This document shows positions 25,481 through 35,483 of a DNA stretch of 64,000 nt, piece after piece. Location: positions 1-64,000 of the forward strand of contig PUQB01000529.1 in the NCBI GenBank assembly GCA_003024785.1. The letters run 5' to 3'. The first letter of the stretch is position 1. Each line of letters opens with the position of its first letter. The stretch comes from Selaginella tamariscina. Taxonomy: Eukaryota > Streptophyta > Lycopodiopsida > Selaginellales > Selaginellaceae. Under the pieces are notes generated by a model. That model made no database searches, was not told where the DNA came from, and was given only the letters and a program-made list of their open reading frames with translations. Both the position numbers and the translations under genes were made by a program.

Positions 25481-26241
25481 CTTGTTAACACTTGTATTAG
25501 ACCAATTGTGTGTAGTTGCAATATTCATTAAATGTATAAGGACCATTTTCAAAAACTATGCATGGAGGCTTCATTAGCATATTTTTCCTAGTTATCTTCA
25601 TTAAAAAAAATCCAAATTATATCTTAATATACTTTCCATCTTAAAATTATCACAACTTGTATTATCGAATGAATATTGATTATATCTTAATATACTTTCC
25701 ATATTAAAATTATCACTATTTATATTATCAGATGAATATTCTATATAGCACTAACAAATTCTATCATTAGCAAATTATGAATATTCATATGAATCCTATC
25801 ACTAGCAAATTCTACATAAGATTGTTTGCGTGTAATGACCATTTATTCATTGTGTATGCAATTAGATGTTTAAACTAACAAGTTGGACATGTTGCTAACC
25901 TTCATTATAAAAAAGCCCTATCGCTAGTAAATTTTACATGGGATTGCTTTAATGTAACAACCATTTATTCATTGTGCACATGTTCCTTTGTGTTTTTACA
26001 ACTCTCACATCCTCATCCTTTACATTTACCACCAAGTGTTAGATTTTTTTTCTTTGTCCCTTCTTTTAGTTTCAATTGTCAGATTTAATAATCATAGACT
26101 TTTCGACCTTTACCATCATTAAGTGGTTATGGTTCAGTAGTTTAGCATGCTGCCTTGACACATTCAAACGTTACATCACTATTTCTAATCATTTTCCAAT
26201 TGTTCAATCACTCTCTATCAGATTAAATATGCAATACAAAG
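25481..26241. other. Non-coding DNA with short tandem duplications
   Basis: A unit of about 63 bp containing TATCTTAATATACTTTCCAT is duplicated at 25619-25740, and a phrase around TCACTAGCAAATTCTACAT is repeated in degenerate form to 25970. No gene is seen. Confidence 0.6.
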
Positions 26242-26246
26242 TATTA

Positions 26247-27290
26247 GGGGCCTCTGCACCTGTCTCTTGCTTAAAAGTCTCTTTTAAGCATTTAAAAGAA
26301 ATGTCTTAAAACCCAAACTGCACTACCTTTTAGTATGAACTTTAAGGTTAAGGAATATTCGCTTAAAAGGATTGTAAATAGAGTCCTAAAACTGACGCTT
26401 CTACACATATCCTTTTAGCAGTTTTTGTTTATACATGCGTGCATACTCTGCACCTCCACCACTAGGATGGACGCCAACTCTGGGTGAGCAGCAGCGAAAG
26501 AAAAGCTCCCGGCTAAGCAGCTAAAAAGAAAGAGTTGCCGACTGAGCAATAGCAAAAGTTGAGCTTCCCGAATGAGCATTAGCAAACGGAGATCTATCTG
26601 GCTGAGTAAAAAACGCCAGGCTGCTCTGCTAAGTTCCAAACATTGGGCTACTTAAATATGCTAGGGAGCTTTGATGAACATGGACTAAGCTAGGAATCCC
26701 CATAGGGTGTCCCGCTCCGTGAAGCCCGTTGTGTATCCCCTGGCCATGGACTTAGGCATGTCCATGGAACCCTCCAGCTCTTTGGCCAACTCCTTGATCA
26801 CCTGCTGGAGACGATCGCAACGATGGATTGCTAAATCCACCCAGGTCTACCCAACTGTTATGAAAATGCACTAACCCATGACTTCAGGACCTTGAGCTTC
26901 AGAGGCTTGAGCTTGAGTTTGAGAATCATCCATGATCGGCGCTTGGTGGTGCAAAAAGCTTCACCACTTGCACCCTATATTAAATGTTATTGTGCTGTCG
27001 TTGACGTGGCACTTAGAAAAACTTAAAGATCCTCTTGAGGATCTTTAGGCTCTTCTAAATTTCTATCAAAAAATGAGTGGATATTCCCTTGTTATTCCTC
27101 TTAAAAGAATTTTTTAAAGAATGGTGCGGTTCCAACTCTTTTAAGAAGATCCTTTGCCTAAAAGAGTCAATTTTAACACTTTTAACACAAAAAGTAGGTG
27201 CGGTCGCGATTTGTTCACTTTCTAAGGAGATAAAAGTGTTCACTTTCTAAGGAGATCAAAAGTGATTTTAAAAGCAGGTGCAGAGGCCCC
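26247..27290. mobile_element. Non-autonomous TIR DNA transposon, 1044 bp
   Basis: The ends are inverted repeats beginning GGGGCCTCTGCACCTG, and TATTA is duplicated on both sides (26242-26246 and 27291-27295). Inside, several short phrases with CTTTTAAG/CTTAAAAG recur near both ends. The interior (about 26400-27000) has no recognisable transposase; an open stretch at 26415-26639 (minus) is leucine-rich and not convincing. Superfamily is undetermined: the 5-bp duplication does not settle it. The termini differ from those of the 15-kb element and its MITE. Confidence 0.75.
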
Positions 27291-27295
27291 TATTA

Positions 27296-28190
27296 ATAGT
27301 ATATTACATCAAATTTTGAGACACGTGCATAGTGCCATGTGTATGTATATATATATATATAAAATATTTCATACTATAGAACTCAATCACAATGATTTAA
27401 AATCTATACAATCGTCCTACGTTAATTGTTGTGTATGTAGGTGTACTCACACAAAAAAATTAATTATACTTACATATGCTACACTTAATTAATATGTAAT
27501 TAATTTAAATGAACTGACATATGGGTACCATTAATAATCTATGATAATTAATTACTATAAAGAGATTCTTATTAAGTCAATCCAGCTTTGATTAATAAAA
27601 AAAGTAAAAAAATGTATGTGTAAGTTCCAATTCCCCATATGTGTCATAATTACTTAATGTTTATGCATATTATTTAATTCACGTTTTTATGCTTTTTTAT
27701 TTAAATGCTCTTTTAATTATGCATAGTTTATTTAATTCTTATTCATGCTAGATAATATTTAATATATATATATAGTAAAGCATAATTTTTAATTTATTTA
27801 TACATTTTATACAAATTACAGCCGTGCCCATTAGCAATTCCACGTCACGGGATACACGTGGTCTGTCCGCAGGCTAAGACCGATGATTAATGTTTATATA
27901 TCAAGTTATATAAGTACTCTTAAAATAGATAAGTTAATTCACACAAATAATAAACTCAGAATACACACACACGAATGTGTATACAGTATTTATTATATAC
28001 ACATGCAGTTTATATAAACATACCTAGGGAGCGCCATTTGCATATTCAGCAGCACCTATACGTAATTTCTTTATATTATATACAGGTCCCTGTATACGTG
28101 TGTATAACTCACTAATATGAAGAAACTATATAACAAACATGGTCATGAAATATATATTAACAAGATTGACCTATGTATGACTCCATAAGC
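27296..28190. other. AT-rich DNA with a dispersed repeat at 27955-28180
   Basis: Very AT-rich to 27800. The last 220 bp (landmarks GAATGTGTATACAGTATTTA and GCGCCATTTGCATA) also occur in the same orientation at about 48590-48760, with small differences. No gene is seen. Confidence 0.65.
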
Positions 28191-28239
28191 TTAGCTTAAT
28201 TATATATTTCTTTTTAGGACAAATTGCTTTGTTTTAAGA

Positions 28240-29430
28240 TAGTAGATCACCATCATACTCACCCTCCAAAGCCAGGTCATCTCCCGATCAATCTCTTCTT
28301 TCAGGAACGAAGCTAGTGGCATCACATCACCAGTCTTATCTGCTTTCAAGAGTGCATCAAAATACTTATGCTTGCGTTTGCTGGACACCACGACAGGAGG
28401 GAGCCGCACTTGATCAATGGAATAGAAGAAATAAAGCGGCTCACCCGCCGTTGCCATCGGCAAATGGGTGTATGGACAGGAAAGCCTTTTGTAACCAAGC
28501 GCACACTAAAAACGGATCAGCGGAGTCATCTGCAAGTACGTGTTGGGCCACTTGGATATACCACTGCATTTCCGTTGGAATTTGTTTCCACGGACAAAAC
28601 CGCGTCTCCACCATAGGACGTGAATGTTGCGTGAAACAAGGCACCTTGCGATATACTCCACATGGCACCAGCTACACGAACGGCTGCTCGTCCTTGTCTT
28701 GCTCGTAGCTCAAATTTTCCCCCATGAGCAGCGCCTTATGGATCTCCTTGATCTTGTACTGCCCTTATTTGAGGAATTGAAAGCAGTCGTTTGTGTTTCT
28801 TAAGATTCTCACGATCTTTCCTTTTTCTTTCTGAATATTCCTTGGATTGAGTTGGCGAAGAACCCCCTCTTCACCAGCTTGGACCAGCTTTGCCCCTCGA
28901 GGGAGAAGACACCCTCCAGAACGTTAGTGGAAAAGTGTGCCGAATGAACTCTGGGCACTTGGCCTTGTCCAAGGCCTGCCACTTCCGACGTGTGTCGTCC
29001 ACGCTCCAAGGACACGCGGGAGGAGAAACATAGCGGTCTGACATAAGGAACGATTGTCATGCCCTCGTCCACCTCTTCGTCGTCTTGAGCTTGTTCATCA
29101 CCTAAAATCTGGAATAACTCGTACACGGCATTGTCGAGTTCTGGATCTTGCCCCTGCCCTAAAACTTTAGCAACCGATCGTACGCTCCATGCGTATCGTT
29201 CAACAGGTAATGTATCTCTGCGCATAGGACCGTGCCCAGAAGCATGGTACTCCTCTACTTTGTACAACCTCTTGTAGCAGTCAGAGATCGAAAGCTGACT
29301 CCACTTAGTGCTGGAGCGATACACAGGGATGGATACCGACTGGCTTCAGCTTCCCATGCTGCTGCATCATCCGGATCCAACTCTGGCTCATCCCTTTTAG
29401 AAAGTGGACCAGTCGTGCTAAGGTTCTAAA
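28240..29430 (-). pseudogene. Fic-domain protein gene, broken fossil
   Basis: Minus-strand gene relic. The signature of Fic (AMP- or nucleotide-transferase) proteins is clear: HPFADGNG near 28445-28470, preceded by PFLVCAWLQKAFLSI and followed by a helical segment with PPVVVSSKRKHKYFDAL. The upstream part (28809-29324) reads YKRLYKVEEYHASG and RYAWSVRSVAKVLG, which I associate with the N-terminal region of plant Fic proteins. Fic enzymes modify target proteins at Ser, Thr or Tyr using ATP. The coding sequence is interrupted several times and is not functional as it stands. Composition is more GC-rich than the flanks. No neighbouring gene suggests an operon-like or toxin-antitoxin arrangement, and a host origin is as likely as transfer. 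Confidence 0.75.
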
Positions 29431-30119
29431 GACCACATTGTCATCTCAAATTATTCTATATCCATATCAAAAAGGTTGCCATAAAAGGTAATTGCTACTC
29501 GGTTCTCACCTGGGTTTTCTCCATGTGTTTCGTACTCTTCACAAATGGAGTGTGATACTAATACTCTATCATGGGAGCTTACCACTGGTGTTGAACAAAT
29601 AATGAACCAGGTGGATAATGCGCTGATTAGCTTCTTTTAAGGCTTACCACATATATATTCTTTTAGTATTTAACACGTCTTGTTTTTTTCTTGGATTTCA
29701 TTTTGCTGTGTTTAATGGTTGAATAATGTTTTGCTCTTGCATTCTTACCTTGTCCTAAGGGGGTCGGTCCTAATATTATGCTCTTGGCTGAGTGATTGGC
29801 TCACCTAAAACCATAAACGATACGTGTCAAAATTAAATGATATATCACATTTACAAGATCATCTCTATCCGTTCTTGTTATTTCTAGAATATTGTTAAGT
29901 ATATACTGACTTAAGAAAAGAGTTTATAATTCATAGCTATTGAAATATATTCATGATCTAACATTTCAGCTTTAAGCTTATTCTACCTTGCTGAGATGAC
30001 ATAGGAATAACACTTATTATAACCTTGAGACCTAGATCGGAGAACTAACATAATTATAATATCTTGTCAAATGGTATTTAAATATTAGTTCAAAGATAAA
30101 GAAATTAACCAGATTATTA
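29431..30119. other. Non-coding DNA, no gene seen
   Basis: Unremarkable sequence between the Fic relic and the retroelement remnant; a GGGGGTCGG patch at 29755-29770 has no recognised role. Confidence 0.5.
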
Positions 30120-30316
30120 TATGTAACCAGGTGACAGACTTTACAAATATGTAAATCTCTTCATGCGACTTAATGACCGATTAACTCAGTGAACAATGGT
30201 TCAATGTAAGGAGGTTGACTTTGAATAGGGCTCGGTGAATGAAAGGAGGTATTGTAGAACTTTCTGTTGACTCTGCATAGAGCAATTCGGTGTTAGTGTA
30301 TTTTTTTTTAACATTT
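30120..30316 (+). mobile_element. Retroelement interior remnant, left of the 15-kb insertion
   Basis: Sequence from GACAGACTTTACAAATATGTA to CTCTGCATAGAGC and GTTAGTGTATTTTTTT matches 16313-16510, the interior of the LTR element at 11.4-18.2 kb. Its counterpart resumes at 45295 after the large insertion, so this is a second old copy split by the DNA transposon. Fossil. Confidence 0.7.
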
Positions 30317-30343
30317 ATGCACGTTGTAACTAAAGTGGGCATG
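30317..30343 (+). repeat. Left terminal inverted repeat of the 15-kb element
   Basis: 27 bp, differing at two positions from the right repeat (45264-45290). The left subterminal 110 bp, AT-rich with TTAATTAATTAA runs, is also shared with the MITE at 24945. Confidence 0.85.
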
Positions 30344-30588
30344 ATACGTGAAAATGGGAATATAAAATAAATTACTAATTAATACTTAAGTTTTAATTAT
30401 TAATTAATCATTTAATTAATATGTAATTAAGCCTTAAATATTAATTAATTAATTAATTAATCCTTCAATAACCTTACTTAGTAAGGAATATTCCTAAAAT
30501 ATCTTAGAATATTCATATTATTCTAAAAATAGTTTACAATAATGAAGAAATACTATCAAACATAATTACAAATGAAATCATTTTCTTA

Positions 30589-31782
30589 TCAACATGTTAA
30601 TTTTTTATAAATACTTTCTTTTATCATACAAAGAAATCTTTTCATTTTGTCTAAATCATCACTCTCCGGATTAATCAAATCATTTTGGTCAATATCTTGA
30701 TGTTGTTGCCACCACTTAACACTCTCACGAATGCAATTGGGAGTTGCCATCCTTGTTAATACATAAGATGTGATAAGAGAAGGTCTGCATAAAGGCTCAT
30801 CTAAAAACTGACGTTCCTTAAGAATAATATTATAAAGCGCCCGGTTGCTATCCTTCATTTTATAAAATTCAATATCACGAGAAAGAAAAGCTTCAGGAAA
30901 TGTATGATACGGTGGATACTGCTCACAAAAATTTTCGAGATTCTTCTTTCTGAGGCACGTATCCAAGTAGTTCACTAGCTCATCCATGATATCGGTATCA
31001 GAATATGGATCGAAAGTGATTGGATGAATACAAGCAATGTTTTGGTTGAGCATAGCCTTCTGAGGAGAGTCGTCTACTACTAAGATATGTGCATTCTTCG
31101 TTATCCTTAAGCGACTGATCTCCCCATGAGTCCCAATTATTCTTTCATTCTTGAAGAAGTATGGCTTGCTTTCCTTTCTTATATTGTGAAATTCGAGAGG
31201 TTTATACACATTCGCTGGTCAAAAATCCAATCTTTACGAATCACCTCTTCTGCAACACTACAATGTTTCTTAAGTAAATTCAACAGCGGTGTTAAGTTAT
31301 GAATCTGCATGCATGACCAAATCCCCACAAGCGCACCCATCTCCTTAAGCTTTTGAAAGAGACGATCCAACCCTGGACGAAAAATAATATCATATCGAAA
31401 TTTACCATGACAAGGAATGAAATCTCCTTGTTTGATTTCTTTTTTCTATCCTGGGCCTTTGTCGATGAAGCAGAACACCATTGACATCCAACAACACAAT
31501 ATGGCCATGAGTAACATGAGATAGCGTTGCCTCTTGAATACTTTGCAAATCACTTGTTTGCTCCCTTTCACATTTATCCGTTGCCACTATCTCGTTGCCT
31601 ATCCCTTCATCATTTAATTGTACATCATCCTTACAAGATTCAGATATTGCATGCGCTGAAGAAATTGATTTCGGAACTGAAGCCAATAAAAATGATGATG
31701 AAGTGGCCCCCATGGTAACGATGTTTTGAGCTGCATTATTATCCATTTCCTGCATGAACTCTGTCATTCTGACATGTGGCAC
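30589..31782 (-). pseudogene. FCP1/NLI-interacting-factor type phosphatase, element cargo
   Basis: Minus strand. The N-terminal part (from Met at 31782) ends in the HAD nucleophile motif VLLDVNGVLLHR, the DxNGxL variant of DxDxT typical of plant NLI/FCP1-like proteins. Then come FRPGLDRLFQKLKEMG, the motif-II-like GIWSCM, KPLEFHNIRKESKPYF, and motif III HILVVDDSP followed by NQNIACIHP. The C-terminal tail (to 30589) is Lys-rich. FCP1-type enzymes dephosphorylate Ser or Thr, classically the RNA polymerase II tail; the target here is unknown. Two single-base frame changes are evident, one in the A-run near 31440 and one near 31215, so the copy is dead. It starts about 270 bp from the left TIR and lies in tandem with the ParB-like gene upstream. 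It could alternatively be the 3' part of a longer fused transcript. Confidence 0.75.
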
Positions 31783-32134
31783 AAGAAATTGTCGCCAAAC
31801 CCCTCTCTTACCTCATGGCAATGCTGAAAATCCATGTTCTCAATTATTTCATTACATCTGCAAAATGATAATTAGCTGACCTTAAAATTATCAAGGTATA
31901 TTATTTACCTTGTTAATGTGTGACCCATGTTTGAACTAAAAGCTTCATTAATCCTTGAGAATTTATTTTCTGTACAAATATAAAAGAAATATACAAAAAT
32001 GCCTTATGTTACACTCATTTACAACTATTCATCACTCTATCAATTCATTATCAATTCTTCTTCGCTATTACCTTCTGAGTGAGGCGAAGAAGGTCTAAGC
32101 CGCTTGTGAGATGGTTCAAGATCTTCTGCATCTT

Positions 32135-35100
32135 CTATTGATGTTTCCATGGGTCCTGGAGTGTGCGAATGTTCTGTACTCCTCGAGATAACTTCCGGTC
32201 TAATATCTGATTGAAGTTCGTTCTCAGACTCCGAGATTGAACCAGATTCACCTTCACAGAGCTATCGCACTTATCTGGAGGGAACTTTCTCAAATACGCC
32301 TTTATGGATTCGTTGGGGTACTCAGTTGAGACCCAATCTATCCACTTGTTCAGGTCCTCAACCATGGTCTTATCCTTTTCAACGGCAAACACACATGTAT
32401 GCCGAAGGTAACACTCCTTCAAGACGGACCCCCTAGTGCAGTAGTCAAAAACCCACGCATCACTGTGAGGACCCCTGATCAAGTTGACGATGCTCCGTGC
32501 CGCTTGACTTGTAATGTTTGGATAACGTACATTGCCGAATACGTCACTCATACCTATCGGTGTATCGGATGGAGGTTCAGGGCCGTTGGAGTGCAAACAG
32601 ATGCCTGGCCAGTCATTTGGAAGCTTGAAATTGTTTGGCGCATTCCTAACAACCAAGTGAACAACGTATCAATGCACTTGGGATTAGCATCGTTCATATA
32701 AAATCCTGTCCAACGATGTCTATTCTTCTTGGCGAAGGCGAAGGCAAAAGTATCGGTGACATGAGCAAGAATCAAGAAATAAATACCTGAAAAAGTAGGT
32801 ATCAGTGAAGAGCGCAAGCATGAATTCAATAATAAATACCTTCTATGTATATGCTTGCACGGCTAAGTTTCTCCACCAGATCCTCTAGTGCCCTATCTGT
32901 CGAAAGATTTTTTGACACCCGCCGATCCATCACGAACAATTGAAACGGTTTCCTACAAGCAGTGATGTTACCCCATAAAGTCTCCGAATCTAACAACAAA
33001 CATCTGTAGGGCTTGTCGTGATTCGTAGCATCCTCCTTTATAAGGTTCAATTCGGTTCTCCGCTGCTGAAGGACTGCCATAAGAGAAGGCGTCATCCCAA
33101 TGTTCTCCTTTTTGGCGTTGGCGTGCAATAGATTCTTGCCTAGATCTTCCGATTGGTTCACCCATTCGACAAGCATATCATCGTTCGTCACATGCAAATA
33201 TTTGCTGACCTCTTCATATGTTGAAGTCGAGGTCCAACCCAGTTTGTGGCAGTGTATTCCCAACCACTCCTTGAAATGCCTGACCGTCTTCAACTCCATT
33301 GCCTTGAGATGAAAAGGAGAGGTTGGGCTGCTGTTATTAATTTGTAGTTTGCCATCGATCACCAAATCAGCCAAGACTTCCATCTCCTCCATCGTTGTTC
33401 CATTTAAAGGCTTCAACCATGTGAGCTTGAAATCGTTGTCTACATCCTTTGTAGATTGAACAGACTTAGCCTTCGGCGTCTTACTGGGTTTCTTTGCAGA
33501 CTTTTCTGAGGGCTCCCCTTCACTTGTCTGCTTCTTCTTCAGTGTTCCTTTTGAAAAGGATTCCATAATCCCCAACCATTTGGCAAAGATCCTATCTTCG
33601 GGGCAAGAAATCAACATCATCAGAAAGGATGTTTCCTTCCCGCCCACCTGGGCAAAATCAACTGCTGCAATTTCTTCAACTCTCTGAGGAAAAAGACAGA
33701 TTAATATACCGGCGAGATAAATCCCGCCCAAACAATTTGCTTACCCGGTATTCCGCAGATTGTGTATTCCCTGCGGTAGCTCTTTGTGGTCGCTGAAGAG
33801 ATTCCCACACGGCTCGCGTGTGTTTAAACTTCTCCCATATTTTGCTGTTGTAGTGGTTGGTGTCGGCAGCGTCCCATTCCGCCGATAACTTATGGTACTG
33901 CTCGATTGTGAGATTCGGCTTAGCTAAAAACGCCGATCTTTTTGTCAGCTTCTCACGGGTATGCTCGGAAAGTTTTGTTGCCATCGTTCCTTTGTTGTGT
34001 TCATCGAGAAGTCGTTGGGCTGCCGTTATTGTGTGCTGGCCACTAATGATGTAGTACTTGATAGATTTTTATTCTCCGTCTGAATCTTCATGAGTTGTTC
34101 TGGTGTTGTGATCCAGACTTTGTCAGGCCCTTCCTTCTTTCATAGTATGGACACAAAACAGCATTATGTGGAACGGTATAAGAATTGTCGTCCTTCATCT
34201 TCTCCATGAGCTCAGCTACACGTTCCTGGTTGAGTGGCCTGTAATTGAAGTTTGGGTTGACGCTGCAATATTTAACCCTACAAGGATAAATCTTATCATC
34301 CAACATCATTTCCTTGTGACTTATTGCAGCATGAGATGCCACAGGTGCAGCTGACAAAACGATTGATGATTTTCTTTTGCGATCCGAATCAACATGTGTG
34401 ATCCCCGACTGCAGCTGTTCTAGTGTTCTCGGCACACTCTTCCAGCTCCCAAGCTTCCTAAGCAAATTGAACGTGATCTGTAGAGAACCTGAGACCGAGC
34501 CACCCTCAATCTCCCTTTATGATGTCGCTGTGTTCTTCTTCAATGTGAAGAGGGAAGATTGCTCCACTTGCTGATTTTCTGTATTGTGAAGCAATATCTC
34601 CTGACAATACACCTACTCGATGAGTCTGAAGATCTTCGAAGTAGACATCCAGATGGATCCCCTCCATAGATGGGCTTTCGTTGAGTTGAAGAAGAACTCC
34701 AAGGTCAACATCATTAGTGAACACGTGAACGTCATTATCCACAAGTCGACAAAACCACCCGAAATTAATGTTGTAACTGACGACCTCTGGATCCGAGAAC
34801 GTGACATTGGATGGAACAAGGCATATGTGTCGAGCATCGTCCAATCTGGGTTCGCAGCCTGCTTTCGGGTGCTTGACTAGCGAATCTACTTTCCATTGTT
34901 TTGCTTGTCCATGAGATGTGACAGAGGTTAATTTGACAGCAACCATGGTTGCTCCAATGCGCTTCCCATTTATCTTAAAATATGGCCAAGTTGATTCCAG
35001 AATCCCCCTGCCCATCTCTTCTCCTGCTCTTGTCTTTAATGTCACCTCAAATCCACATCTGAATACAAAAATGATTAGTTCAAGTATCCGAGTATAACAG

Positions 35101-35181
35101 ATTTTATTTTAATTCTTACCCAGAATTTGACGACGACTCCATACTAATGACTCGATCTCCTTGTTTGATCAAATCGTCCTT
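32135..35181 (-). pseudogene. ParB/sulfiredoxin-like gene with possible methyltransferase-like C-terminus
   Basis: Multi-exon minus-strand gene. A 62-bp exon (35120-35181; LIKQGDRVISM) is joined by a 61-bp GT-AG intron to 34506-35058. Further introns fit at 33684-33744 (61 bp) and 32787-32839 (53 bp). The middle carries NPNFNYRPLNQERVAELMEK and, after damage, KYYIISGQHTITAAQRLL. The pair resembles the ParB/Srx fold (R-x-L...RV..L...M and the I-x-G-x-H-R loop). A Lys/Ser-rich linker near 33500 follows. The C-terminus contains AWVFDYCTRGSVLKECYL and VFAVEKD, which looks like the SAM-binding motif of N4/N6 DNA methylases; ParB-methylase fusions are known in bacteria and phages. No DPPY-type catalytic motif is obvious, so that part is tentative. 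Several frame changes (about 34120, 34050, 32650) make this a dead copy. It is one of three genes in the 15-kb element. Confidence 0.6.
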
Positions 35182-35284
35182 CTGCAAAATAATACACTAT
35201 GAATACAAATCATATAAAAACGCACACACACTTGTATAAACCCGAATATACAAAAATAATACACAGAGAGAAGTAGACGTAATT

Positions 35285-35371
35285 AACTGTCCGAAGCTCA
35301 CATTTGTGTTAGTGCAAAAGAAAGATAACATTTCGTTTTAGAACCACCACAAATGTGAGCTCTGGACAGTT
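35285..35371. repeat. Imperfect inverted repeat / hairpin upstream of the ParB-like exon
   Basis: Arms of about 24 bp (AACTGTCC-GAAGCTCACATTTGTG and its near complement at 35348-35371) are separated by about 40 bp. The sequence lies between the first recognised exon and palindrome array A, within the inferred first intron or 5' region. It could be a tiny MITE or an RNA hairpin. Confidence 0.7.
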
Positions 35372-35483
35372 TTACATAGATTCCTAGCTTTTACTCGAAA
35401 TATTATATAAGATGATAAAAGTAAATAAAATGAGATATGCAACTTATATATACTAATACACATATATATTCACATGGAAGGTG

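Noticed and set aside
28240-29430. Fic relic as part of a toxin-antitoxin pair
   Set aside because: No antitoxin-like neighbour was seen, the flanks are eukaryotic non-coding DNA, and the surrounding blocks resemble eukaryotic Fic proteins.
32399-34880. Plus-strand open frames opposite the ParB-like gene
   Set aside because: They are antisense shadows: motifs and splice sites all support the minus strand.
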